Shown here: positions 12,118 to 22,174 of the stretch, piece by piece | How positions within the stretch are numbered: position 1 is the first letter of the stretch | How the letters are laid out: each line of letters opens with the position of its first letter | Source: Cladopsammia gracilis | Lineage: Eukaryota > Cnidaria > Anthozoa > Scleractinia > Dendrophylliidae | Direction of reading: 5' to 3' | DNA length: 64,000 bases | Assembly (NCBI GenBank): GCA_022457155.1 | Contig: JAJGOT010000205.1 | Span: forward strand, 1,142,501 to 1,206,500 | Translations under genes and position numbers: made by a program | Notes under the pieces: generated by a model | Seen by the model: only the letters and a program-made list of their open reading frames with translations | What the model was told of the DNA's origin: nothing | Databases searched by the model: none

Positions 12118-12785
12118 ATGTGTGAGATGAGAGACAGCAATCGCATTCAAGACTATTTAAATGACATCCAGTTGCGTACAGAAGATCTGAACGAGGCTTT
12201 AGCTCAACTGAAAAGGCTGTTGGACGAGATTCTGTTTCTAAAATATGACTTGCGCTTCCTTCTCGATGGACTGGTGCGAGGCGTACAACCCTTGCAACAC
12301 TAAACGCAACCATTTAGTTGTCAGCGGAGGTGCCCTGGGTACAGATGATTTTGGTATACAAGAAGCTCAGAGATATGGTTGTCGTTTTCACGTCTTGGTA
12401 CCACGTGATCATTTTCTGGCTCACGCGAAATGTCGAGTGTTGTATTGGAAGCCAGCAACAATCTTTTCAGACGTAATTATTGTGTGGTGAATGGACTGGA
12501 TACGGTCTACGCTTTTGGAGAGTTCACCCCTGATAAAACGCAAGTGACAGGTGGAACTAGCTGGGCCGTACAACTTGCTTTGGATCTCAACAAAAAGGTG
12601 TATGTGTTTTCCCTAAAGAGAAACAATGGTTTTCGTTTTCTACCTATAGTATGAATGAGAAAGGAACCGGTCACAGACTGAATCATTTGAATGTCATTTA
12701 CCCTGAGGTTCAAGCGCTGTTTCGAAGAACTTTTATCACGGAGCAGAACATGGAAAAACTCACTGAAGAAATGGAACATTGTTAA
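12118..12785 (+). pseudogene. SLOG/DprA-like nucleotide-binding protein
   Basis: The first ATG after a TATA box opens a short helical segment (NRIQDYLNDIQLRTEDLNEA). With one frame change near 12245 it runs into SGGALGTDDFGIQEAQRYGC, the glycine-rich loop of SLOG-fold (DprA/YpsA-like) Rossmannoid proteins. A second frame change near 12430 leads to NNLFRRNYCVVNGLDTVYAFGEF and VTGGTSWAVQLALDL, the second glycine motif expected for this fold. The end at 12785 follows a further stop or shift near 12650. In bacteria SLOG proteins bind nucleotides or nucleotide-derived signals; no such role is shown here. This cargo is absent from Polinton B. It is decayed by at least two frameshifts. Confidence 0.6.
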
Positions 12786-13660
12786 AGAACATATATTTTA
12801 TTGCCTAATTACAAGTGGAACGTGTGTCTTGTCGAAGTGACAAGACGTCCATATTTTGTGTTACTGTACTCTCATATTACACGCAGCAACGTGTGCTTTT
12901 TTTCTAATTCAAAAACTCATTAATAATTCATGAGCATATCAGCCAATCACACAACGCAAATCGATCACGTGTATGAGCCTTTATACCTGGTAATCTACGG
13001 TCATTATGAAAAGCCTGGTGGCGGCTTTGATTTCAGTCACAGGGTAGTTCGGGGCTGAATGGGCAAACAATGCAATTATCGCTGAATTTCTAATGAGAAT
13101 GATTTTAAAATGACCGTGATATTTATATAATAAGATCACACGTAATCTTTATGTAAAGATTACTGATATGGGTAGTAATTGTTCAGGATTCTTAGTGCAA
13201 TCTGGTCTTTCGCCATTCTATTTGGAATCTTCCCAACAAAATAAACAACCAACAGTTTAACAAGTGAGCCGTTATTTGAATGGCACCAGCGCCTTCGTGT
13301 AAATTGCCAGGTAAGCGACTGGTTCGCAGATGCAAGCTGCTTATTTCTACTCGTTCTTTACCTCTGAAAAAAAAAAAATTGTCAGCCGTTTTATCTACCG
13401 TACCTGACAACTTTAGTATAGCATTTTTCAGTACATGCTTTCCTTCAGAACTATAAAATCCCAAAACTTTCGACAGGAGCCGGGAAGCAATGGTCACTTC
13501 GTCGAAGACGTGGCACATGTGTTGTATGCTAATCAGTCTAGTCTACTTGTTTTTCTCGTATGCTAATTTCCTCTTTGCACAAAAGCGCAATTGTTTTAAA
13601 TCCGAAGGTACACGCTTTCCAAAGCATGTTTTTGAAGCCGTTCAAAAAACTCGCAGCACG

Positions 13661-13719
13661 TGTATTATCAGGTGTAAAAACTCGAGGCGAAGCCGAGAGT
13701 TTTTAAACCTGATAATACA
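13661..13719. repeat. short perfect-stem hairpin
   Basis: TGTATTATCAGG...CTCGAGGCGAAGCCGAG...CCTGATAATACA forms a nearly perfect 59-base inverted repeat with an inner stem. Such hairpins occur in small non-autonomous elements. I see no coding sequence or tRNA features. Confidence 0.6.
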
Positions 13720-14445
13720 TTACTGCTCGTTTTTTAAACTATACTAAAAAAATGCCTTATTTACTTTGTTTAATACTGAGAAATAAACGAAAATATATTA
13801 TCAAAATTTCCCGACCGTGTATTATTTGTTTCTGTCAGGCTCACACTTTTGCAAAACGCAAACATCTCTTCCTGCGTTTTTCGGGTGAAGCGAGCAATAA
13901 AATCTGTTTTCTTTGTTAGGTGTACACTTTTAATTGCCACGTAATCCTCGTTGCGTTTTGTAATATAAAAAGGATTCATAAAATTTATATTGTTTAAAGT
14001 AGTTCCGGTCTTGTTCTGTGAAGACGAGTATCTAAGAACAACAACAAAAAAATACAATCCATTGTAAACACTTACATAATAAAATAGCTCTGATCGAAAA
14101 TAACCTCACATAAATCCGCATACTTAATGCATCGAGTAACATGCGCGCCAAAAGCAATTTCAAATGGCGTATTTTACTGTACGGTTTTAAGAATGCCAAT
14201 ACAGATCGGAACAGTGTTTTTAAAGAATGCATTTCACTTTTCCGAAGTGCACATTAAATCTTAAGCCATATTCACTGTCCGTTCTATAAAAACGTTCAAA
14301 TTAAATTTCATAATGTCTGAAAACAAGTAATGCGCGCTATGTGAGGTTTTTTCTTCATTCGTGAAATTCTTGATAAAATTTTGCGTCGTCCATGACGTGG
14401 ATCAACGCGATCCGTTTCTGTACCGTTTTAACTTCTACGTAAATC

Positions 14446-14586
14446 CAATAGAGGTTTTGCACGGCAGCCATGTTGCATGGCAGGAACAATGAAAATGTTT
14501 TGCATTAGAAAGAACATTCTTTCGCATAGGGAAAAGAATCTATTGTTCCTGCCATGCAACATGGCTGCCGTGCAAAACCTCTATTG
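14446..14586. mobile_element. 141-bp MITE with about 45-bp perfect arms
   Basis: CAATAGAGGTTTTGCACGGC at the left is mirrored exactly at the right, and the perfect match continues to about 45 bases (to GGAACAAT). TA occurs symmetrically three bases in from each end, so a TA target site is possible. It would fold into a tight hairpin. Confidence 0.8.
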
Positions 14587-14894
14587 CGTCCTTCGAAGGA
14601 GAGAAATGGTGCGCGATACCTCATAGTTGATGTTCTTGATGTATGCGCACTAATCTGAGACACTGAATTTACTTCTCAAACTCATTAATAATTCATTAAG
14701 TGACCAGCCAATAAATGACGTCCATTTGGGTCAGGTGGATGAGTCTTGATACCCAATGAAAAACCAGATCAAGATCTTAAAGGTTTTGATTTCAGTTCAA
14801 AACCGTGTTTGATCTCAAATCAAACACTTGCATATGAATGAATTTTGCAACAATACATGTTATTCCACTCAATTATATAATTACATTCGGAACC

Positions 14895-15494
14895 TTACAT
14901 TCCTTTCTTGGTCTTCAAATGTAAGCCCTCTCGTGTGCCGTCCTTGGATTCCGCGTCCAATGCTCGGTGAAACAGAGTAAACCTTCAAAACAATAATCTA
15001 AGTATAATAACTGGAACTCCAACATGATGACATAGACATTTTAATTTAAAAACAAAATGGACCATTTTTCTCACCTTCGGTCGCCATTATCAAGAGGATT
15101 TAATGCCTCAGCACCTTTTTTCTCTTCTAGAAAGCGTCGGATACCGCATATTATGCCACAAACAGTCTTCGTGGATATCTCTCTCCCGACTTTTTTTGGC
15201 CACGTCCATGACAAATTTGCTAAGCCAATAATTCAAACTCAATGCGTCCGTTTCTTCAATACGAGCAGAAAGTGGCATAATCTTGTGTAAATCATAGTCC
15301 TTAAACATTCCTCTCGAATCTCAGAGAACGGAAACTTGAACCGTCCGTCGCGAGAAGTTTGCCATTCGTAGAAAATGGATGTTGCCCATTTGTTGTTTAT
15401 ATTTCGTTGTCGGGGGAATAGCTTTATCGACTAGATTTTCTTCTTCGACAACCGTTTTAGCCTCCCTAAACCGAGACGCTTCTGCTTCGCACAT
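14895..15494 (-). pseudogene. DUF3504 (Crypton/KIAA1958-like) recombinase fragment, spliced
   Basis: Exon one runs from ATG at 15494 to 15075 and contains DALSLNYWLSKFVMDVAKKS, a hallmark of the DUF3504/KIAA1958-like family. A one-base shift then leads into CGIICGIRRFLEEKKGAEAL and a final donor (GTGAGA). Exon two, 14982-14895, starts after a TTTTGAAG acceptor and contains LFHRALDAESKDGT, also typical of the family, ending at a stop. The 92-bp intron keeps phase. The frameshift, an in-frame TGA and the early stop mean only a fragment of the tyrosine-recombinase-like domain remains. It may be a captured host gene or a Crypton fragment inside Polinton A. Confidence 0.65.
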
Positions 15495-15577
15495 GGTCTC
15501 ATACGAAATGGCGAAACACAACAAGCTCAATAAAATTATGCATGTGACGGCATTTGAAAAGGACAAAGCCAAAAAAA

Positions 15578-16144
15578 CTAACACTGAATAATTCTGTATT
15601 GTTTCATTTGAGAAGCCAGATCAAAAAATCGTGCTTCGGGTTTGATCGGGACATCCAAACACCTTGAAACAATAAAAGCACTCGGCCGAAGTGGCCTCGT
15701 GCTTTCATTGCTTCTCGGTGTTTGGATGGCCCGATCAAACCCTCGCACTCGTTGTTGATCTATTACATCAAACATGCTCTTTAAAACCTCTCTATCGTTT
15801 TCCAAGAGCACTCTCACCTCTGGCATTGGCGTCCTACACATGGGGCAGGTTTCCGTTGCTCCTGGCGTTTCAAGCCAACGTTCTAGGCATCTTAAAAAGA
15901 AAACACGATATTTAGACAAGAAAGTTACTTCAGCTGGTTTTCAAACGGGCCCTCATTATCCAGATCGAATTGGAAATCACTGGAGTGGGGAAACCATGAG
16001 AAAACAAACTTACCTTCTGCGGATCGGCTGGCCACAACAAGACGTAACCCAATCATCGCTTTCTTCGTTGAGACAAATTACACATCTTCTTCCATCTTCT
16101 CCTCGTTCTTCTACACACCATTGTGAAGATCCAGATTGGGCCAT
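15578..16144 (-). CDS. RING-finger protein, two exons
   Basis: Exon one (16144-16014) begins with ATG and carries the first RING half: a CVICL cysteine pair and TSCCGQPI. A consensus donor (AG|GTAAGT), a 123-bp intron and a TTTCTTTTTAAG acceptor follow. Exon two (15890-15578) continues in phase with CLERWLETPGATETCPMCR, completing the C3HC4/RING-H2 pattern, then a 75-residue tail without known domains. The expected histidine after CCGQPI is an arginine (CGC, one transition from CAC), so zinc binding may be lost. RING proteins usually act as E3 ubiquitin ligases; that role here is inference. It lies next to the DUF3504 fragment on the same strand, within Polinton A. Confidence 0.65.
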
Positions 16145-16929
16145 GTTGTTCGAGAGTTACAGTAAGCGGAGAGTAAGCGGAGAATAACCGGATTGCTGTG
16201 AAGCGAGCGAGTTGTCAAGGACAAGTGATTTTTTTCCCGCTTTTGCCGTACTTTCTTACCGTTACAACTTCGTTTGCTCTATTGCTGTTTTTTTTTTTAA
16301 TGTATTTGGGACGAACCAATCAGCTCACTTCTCTTTGTTCGGATATTAACGTCTATATACGGATGGCTTTGAAAATCCATTCAAGAATTAAGATGGACTT
16401 TAGCGTCCCTCGTGCTTACGTTCGCAATAACCAATAAAGATCATTTGGAAAGTAACGTATCCTCGTGTCTTAGATGGAACAGACCAATCTCTACACGTCT
16501 TCTGATAGCGTCCACTCGTGGTTGACTTTGAAAAGAACCATTCACCGTTCTTTTTTTCATCAATAATAACTGTAGTGTCGCTTTGCCTGACTTCAATTCA
16601 TTACAAGCATTCGAAGAGTAAAGGACGCGACGTCGTTCAAGCAGTGAGAACAGAGAGAAGAATCGTTGCGAAGACAGGTAAGATTCCTTCAGTTTTTAAA
16701 GCCGCAATTTTGAATGAAATGACGCACGTATGTTTCTAAGCAATCTCAATTGAAGCTTACTCCTCGCTAGCAAAGTATTTTTCTTTTTCAAAGCAATCTT
16801 GTTTGTAGTTTTGTTCTCGCTAGTAAACGTTTTTCTTTAAATCGAGTTAGTTTGTACGAAAACCTGTGTGCAGAAATTTGATTTCTCGGGGCAAACGTTT
16901 TTTCGTTCTAGGCGGTAAAAGCGGCGGTA

Positions 16930-17620
16930 AACGTTTCGGTAGTGATAATTGTGATGCGTTTTATTCACTCAAAGTTTGTAAAAAAAAATGCTTTCGTTTG
17001 AAAGCAAGCCCGTTTGAAGATTAGTTCTTTTTGGAAAATGTTTTTCTTTAAACCGATCAACTTTGTGCGAAACAAAATTTTGTGCGCGGTTTAGAAGTTA
17101 ACGCATTTGAATTCCTTTTTCGACGGTGAACGTTTTTCAAAGCGCTAATTGTTTCGGTAGCGGTAATTGTGATGCGTTACAAATCACTCAAAGTTTGTAA
17201 AAAAAAAATGCGTTCGTTTGAAAGCAAGCCTGTTTGAAAATTACTTCTCTTTGGAAAATGTTTTTCTTTAAACCGATCAACTTTGTAAGAAACAAAATTT
17301 TGTGCGCGGTTTAGAAGTCAACTCATTTGAATTCTTTTTTTGGCGGTAAATCTAAAGCACTAATTGTTTCGGTAGCGGTAATTGTGATGCGTTTTATTCA
17401 CTCAAGGTTTGTTAAAAAAATCGCGCTCGTTTGAAAGCAAGCGCGTTTGAAGATTAGTTCTCTTTGGAAAATATTTTTCTTTTAACCGATCAACTTTGTA
17501 CAAAACAAACTTTTGTGCGCGGATTAGAAGTCAACGCAATTGAATTCCTTTTTCGGCGGTGAACGTTTTTCAAAGCGCTAATTGTTTCGGTAGCAGTAAT
17601 TGCGATGCGCTTCAAGTTTC
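16930..17620. repeat. tandem repeat, about 216-bp unit, three copies
   Basis: GTTTCGGTAGCGGTAATTGT recurs near 16934, 17151, 17365 and 17584. The sequence between copies is largely conserved (ACTCAAAGTTTGT, GAAAGCAAGC, AACCGATCAACTTTGT). It lies within the intron-like space upstream of the small spliced gene. Confidence 0.85.
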
Positions 17621-17703
17621 TTTTTAAATAATCAAAGTTCTTGATGATTAAAATATGCTTTTTATTTCTACAGTTTGTACGGGAAAGAGATGTATGTCAG
17701 GCG

Positions 17704-18008
17704 ATGGAGTTCTCTCTGAAAGAACCTATACTGATCCAGGTAAGACGAATGTGTACGTGTAAATGTTAGAGCTTCCAACTGTGATTCTTATGCGTATGTT
17801 TAGTTTTAGAGTATTCTTTTTGTTCACAGAGATTTCTTTAATTTAGTTCAACGGTGTCATTCTTGCCGCTGCCGCCAAGGTTCCTTTCAGTTATTTTACC
17901 AAGAAAAGAAATTGCCGTCTCGTCCAGGATTTTCAAGTCGCAGAAGCCCTCGTGAAAGCATGTATTCAACCTGAAATATCTTTGACCCTCACAAGTGTAT
18001 TCGTTTAA
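17704..18008 (+). CDS. putative small spliced gene, unknown function
   Basis: A TATTTCTACAG acceptor precedes an exon ending at 17739 in CAG|GTAAGA. The next exon begins at 17847 after a TTTCTTTAATTTAG acceptor. ATG at 17704 opens a frame that stays open through the 107-bp intron and stops at 18006-18008, giving 65 residues (starting MEFSLKEPILIQ). An upstream untranslated exon ending at about 16677 also has a CAG|GTAAGA donor. I recognise no domain. Three consecutive good splice signals are better than chance, but the coding part is short. Confidence 0.4.
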
Positions 18009-20305
18009 AATAGGACAATCTATGAGTGAACTAGTGCATTGTTATTTTTGCCCCAAGGATAAATGTTTTCCGAGACATGAGTTTAACGTACGAGGCAAAT
18101 TTGAAGAAATTAGGTGCTTTCATGTTAATAAACCATTGATCGCGAACTTAATTCGCTTTCAAACCACGGGTAAAAAAACCTGCTATACAAAACGGAGGTC
18201 TATGGTTTCGGTCAAGACGAACCAAACTTTAAGTTGGGTGTTTGAATAAAAATGAAATAAGAAAAGAAATCTGATAAACCTTATATTTTAGCTGTTGTTC
18301 ATTTCGTCTCCCGTATTATAAACAAACTATTGGTTTTCTTATGAAACTACGGTAAACTTTCGATTATGATCCTTGGGTGTATATTATTTTTTAATGACTT
18401 GCTGGGAAGGGCTTATTATTGGACGGAATTTTGCGTTTCAAAGTGAGTGGGGATTGATTATAATCGAACGTTTGCTGTAGTCCTGATAATATACGAATGA
18501 ACGCCATCTTGAATAAAGTAAAGCTTGTAGTGGTGTGTAATCGATGACTACATGACGACATAGCCGCCATCTTGAATTGATTAATAGCGGAGCACTTGCC
18601 GGGCCCAAGGCCCGGCTGCGCAGCCCCATACTCATAGAACCTATGCCCGTCATTTTTCATAGTCATGGCTAGCGGAATGTTTCGCGGGCGCGCCTCCGTG
18701 ACATGTGTGTCCGAGCTGACGACAGTCGTCAGCTCGGTAAACACTTTAAAAGTTGGATCTTTCGCAGTGTTTAGTGGAGCAGTAAAGTCGTTATTTCCCT
18801 GCATTTTTTCGCGGTTTGCTACTCAAGACAGGGATACTAAATAAGGGATACTCAGAAGCCGCTTTAGTGGAAAAAGAAGAGCTTTAAGGGATAAAATCTT
18901 GCTTCGAGGACCTTCATACGTTTATATCAATGCGGGAGTGTTTGTTTTTATTACGGATATCAGAACCAACGCGGAGATTTAAATAATTTTCAATCAAGCG
19001 AGGGACTTAAAGGTAAAACAAATTACATTTTTCGATGGGAATTTATCTTGATATCAATCTGTGATTAACCTTTTATTTGTGTTCTCGTTAGTTTTGGAGA
19101 ATTGCTTATAAACGTGTAGCTTAATTCCGTTGTATTAATTTCCTGAATTTCATAGAAGACACGGCTCGGCCTCGATGCGCTATAAATGTACGCGTTTTGC
19201 TTTTAAACATAAACTAATGGATATTTCAATAAAATTTTTCGAAAGAAGATTGTGTTGTCCATTTTTATGTGTTTGTTCATTCATTACATAGATTGAAAAG
19301 CGATTTTATGTAAACAAAACAAGACTTAGATTTTATACTCGCGTCGCCTTATGCAAATATGTTTGTGTATTTTTGCATTTGATTTCCAAATCAGTTTCTC
19401 GGGCATCTTTTAACAAGCAACAACTGTATTTTATTCGGGAAATAGTCGTAATAGTTATTCTAGACAGAGAAAAAGTTGTTTTTGTGAACTTTTGTACTGT
19501 CTGAATGTACTGTGCAGACGGTCGGGTAATAACCTTACTGTTTTTGAGAATTGCTAAAATTGAAAAATAGCCCGGTCGTCAATCTTAATTCTTGTGCTTC
19601 CGACCTTTCACCTTAGTTAAGTTTCACCTTAGTTTATAAGCTTGTTCAAAGTGCTCCCCTTTTAGGCTCAGCCTATCTATATATATTAGGAAAACTTCGT
19701 GACGATTTCACAAACACTCGATCAAGTCCTTGGGTGGAGGGTGGGTAACCGCTGACTACATAGTGTCAAACAGCACTGTTGCCTCAAGTTTCACACTACT
19801 CGGAATAATAAAAATGCAAAGGTCGCCATCTTGAATTGGTTAATAGGAAACGTCGTGACGACTACACAACGATCGTTCAAGTCCTTGGGTGGAGGGTGGG
19901 TAACCGCTGACTACATAGTGTCAAACAGCACTGTTGCCTCAAGTCTTACACTACTCGGAATAATCAAAATGCAAAGGTCGCCATCTTGAATTGGTTAATA
20001 GGAAACGTCGTGACGACTACACAAACACTTCTTTGGGTCCTCGGTTATTCGCTGACTACATAACGTCATAGTAACGCGGCCTCAAGTCATTTACTATGCT
20101 GAATAAACATGAGGTTATAGTAATGAGGGCTCAAGTCAAATCTTGACATTTTTTTGGAGCGTGACTAGCTTTCGGATCGAGAAAAAAAAACTGCATCGCA
20201 GAGGGTACACATTTGCAAACTTTGGTGTATGAAAGAACCAATTATGAACAGCAAAAAATAATAATAATAATAAAAAAAGAACGAATCTGTGATAACCTTA
20301 CAGGG
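18009..20305. other. no supported gene; repeat-rich upstream region
   Basis: A gene-poor stretch in front of the polymerase gene. It holds scattered copies of CGCCATCTTGAATTG-like motifs (18500, 18570, 19826, 19978), listed in part as a tandem repeat below. The open frames on both strands overlap and lack domains. Confidence 0.5.
19687..20110. repeat. tandem repeat, about 157-bp unit, 2.5 copies
   Basis: The unit beginning GGAAAACTTCGTGACGA / GGAAACGTCGTGACGAC starts near 19688, 19848 and 20001. It includes GGGTGGAGGGTGGGTAACCG in the first two copies and ends with CGCCATCTTGAATTGGTTAA. The third copy is partial and more diverged. Confidence 0.85.
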
Positions 20306-20312
20306 TATAAAA
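20306..20312 (+). promoter_or_regulatory. TATA box of Polinton A polymerase gene
   Basis: GGGTATAAAAGCC lies 62 bases before the likely start codon of the DNA polymerase gene. Confidence 0.6.
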
Positions 20313-20373
20313 GCCAAATCCCGTTTTGACATTTATCATTTCCACTTTAGATCAAAACAGCAATGAGGATAAC

Positions 20374-22174
20374 ATGGATGGAGGCGAAGTGAACGAATTA
20401 AGCTTAGAAGCATCGCTTGAAGACGACAGCTTGTGCGTAGAAGCAGCTGAAAGCTACGAGAGAGAGGCAAAGTGAATTTCAAAGCTATTGTGGGGCGAAC
20501 ATTCACTGCCATGAGCCCGGGGTCTTGGAATTTCAATTACAGCCGTACATCAATCAAATCAGTCAACGCCATGGGGTACATGAGCGACATTTTACCACAC
20601 GCATACAACAACGTGGTGGGTTCATCCCTGCTGACAGCATTACAACAGCCATTCGTGATGGTCTGCAAAGAGCTATAGAACAAGTCTTGGAATTGTCTGA
20701 TGATGAAGACAGAGACCAAGATCGACTGTACATCAATTTAGCTTCAAATCGAATCGGAAATAGTTACCATGGTTGGGGTGGTCGCATCGCTGAATTCCGT
20801 CAGAATGGGGCAGGTGTAGATGCTATCGTCCAACGTTTACAAAACACGTTAAACAGTAATCAACAATTCGAAATTGATAATTCATTTCAACTATCTATCA
20901 TTCGTGCCAGTGCTGCGCCCCGAAGCCGAGGCAAGTCACGACAAAGCAAAGCTGGCCATCAAAGTATACAATCTTTACGTGTGTACAAGCGCAGCATCAT
21001 TCAAATTAAAAACAGTGATGATTTGTGTTGCGCACGCGCTATTGTGACCGCTAGAGCTAAAGTGGATGCACACCCTCAATATAGTTCATTTCGTCATGGT
21101 GGCAAAATGCAGGAGAGAGCAGCGCAAGAACTTCAAGTGGAGGCTGGGGTGTCTTTAGGTCCTAGTGGCTATGAGGAACGTAAAACATTTGCGCAAACAG
21201 ACGGTCTGAAAGACTATGAACTGCTCGTAGTAAACAGTCGTTTAAACTATCGAGTGACATCCTTTTCAAAAGATTCTAAAGACAAAAAGATTGTTCTTCT
21301 TTATGTGGACGGACATTATGATATCGTCACCAGTTTGCCTGGACTTTTTGGAAGTAGTTAGTTCTGCTACAAATGTCAAAACCCATACAGCACTAAAGAC
21401 ATACACAAGTGTCACAAAGCTGTATTGTGTCGACGCTGTCTGCAAGAAGGCTGTCTGGATTTTCTGGAAGCATTGAAGCAACGCCAGAAGGCCACACTCC
21501 CTTGCGTCGCCTGCAACCGATGTTTCTTTGGTACCACCTGTTTTGACGCTCACCGCTTCAAAAATACTCAAAACAAACCAGAACTTGTTATGAGTAAAAC
21601 CGTTTGTGGCACACGACGTCGATGTCGCATGTGTCACAAACTAGAAGTAGGATGGTCGAACATTAAGGAACATCAATGCTACCATGACGAATGTCCATCT
21701 TGTAAGAATTATGTGGATTTACGCTTTAACACAAATGTGTTATTCAACGACTCAAATCACCCGCCGAACAGAAGGAAGAGGAACGACTGAAAAGCAAAAA
21801 TGGAAACGTAAACATTCAAAACACAAATCACGCAAACGAGGTCCTGCTTCCAATGAAACTGGTGTGGAAACCGATGAGGAAAACGACGAAAAGAAACCAC
21901 CTATTCTTGTTTTCTTTGACATAGAAGCAATGCAATCAAAAGAACAGCATGAACCGAATTTACTCATTGCACAAGTTGAAGAACGTGACACTATGCATCG
22001 GTTTGAAGGAACAGACTGTGTAAAGCAATTTTTGAACTGGCAACGGTTAGATACTTTGACCGAGAATGGTCAACAGCCCTTAACTGTCATAGCACATAAT
22101 TTCCAAGGTTATGATGGGTATTTCTGCGTAAAGGAGTATCGGAAACAAACACGCCTGATAGATCGTGTTCTTAA
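20374..22174 (+). pseudogene. polB: Polinton A DNA polymerase B, N-terminal piece
   Basis: ATG at 20374 follows a TATA box. A frameshift near 20480, a TAG at 21359-21361 and another shift near 21780 break the frame. The piece has an acidic start, a long Polinton-specific N-terminal region, then cysteine-rich zinc-ribbon-like segments (CYKCQNPYSTKDIHKC, CVACNRC, CRMCHK, CPSCKNY). The first two 3'-5' exonuclease motifs of a protein-primed family B polymerase follow: VFFDIEAMQ (Exo I) and VIAHNFQGYDGYF (Exo II). The gene is cut at 22174 by the fold-back element and continues at 24284. Confidence 0.9.

Larger units (their letters stand above)
12786..14890. other. no supported gene; diverged repeats
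   Basis: A gene-poor part of Polinton A. The block 12910-13060 is a diverged copy of 14675-14800 (both contain CTCATTAATAATTCAT and later GGTTTTGATTTCAGT or GCTTTGATTTCAGTC). The minus-strand open frame 13192-13518 has no recognisable domain. A hairpin and a MITE inside it are listed separately. Confidence 0.5.

Noticed and set aside
13192..13518. 108-codon minus-strand open frame near a possible donor site
   Set aside because: Only the first 38 codons look protein-like; no second exon or domain could be found.
18391..18804. 137-codon minus-strand open frame
   Set aside because: No domain, low-complexity repeats shared with other non-coding blocks, overlapping frames.
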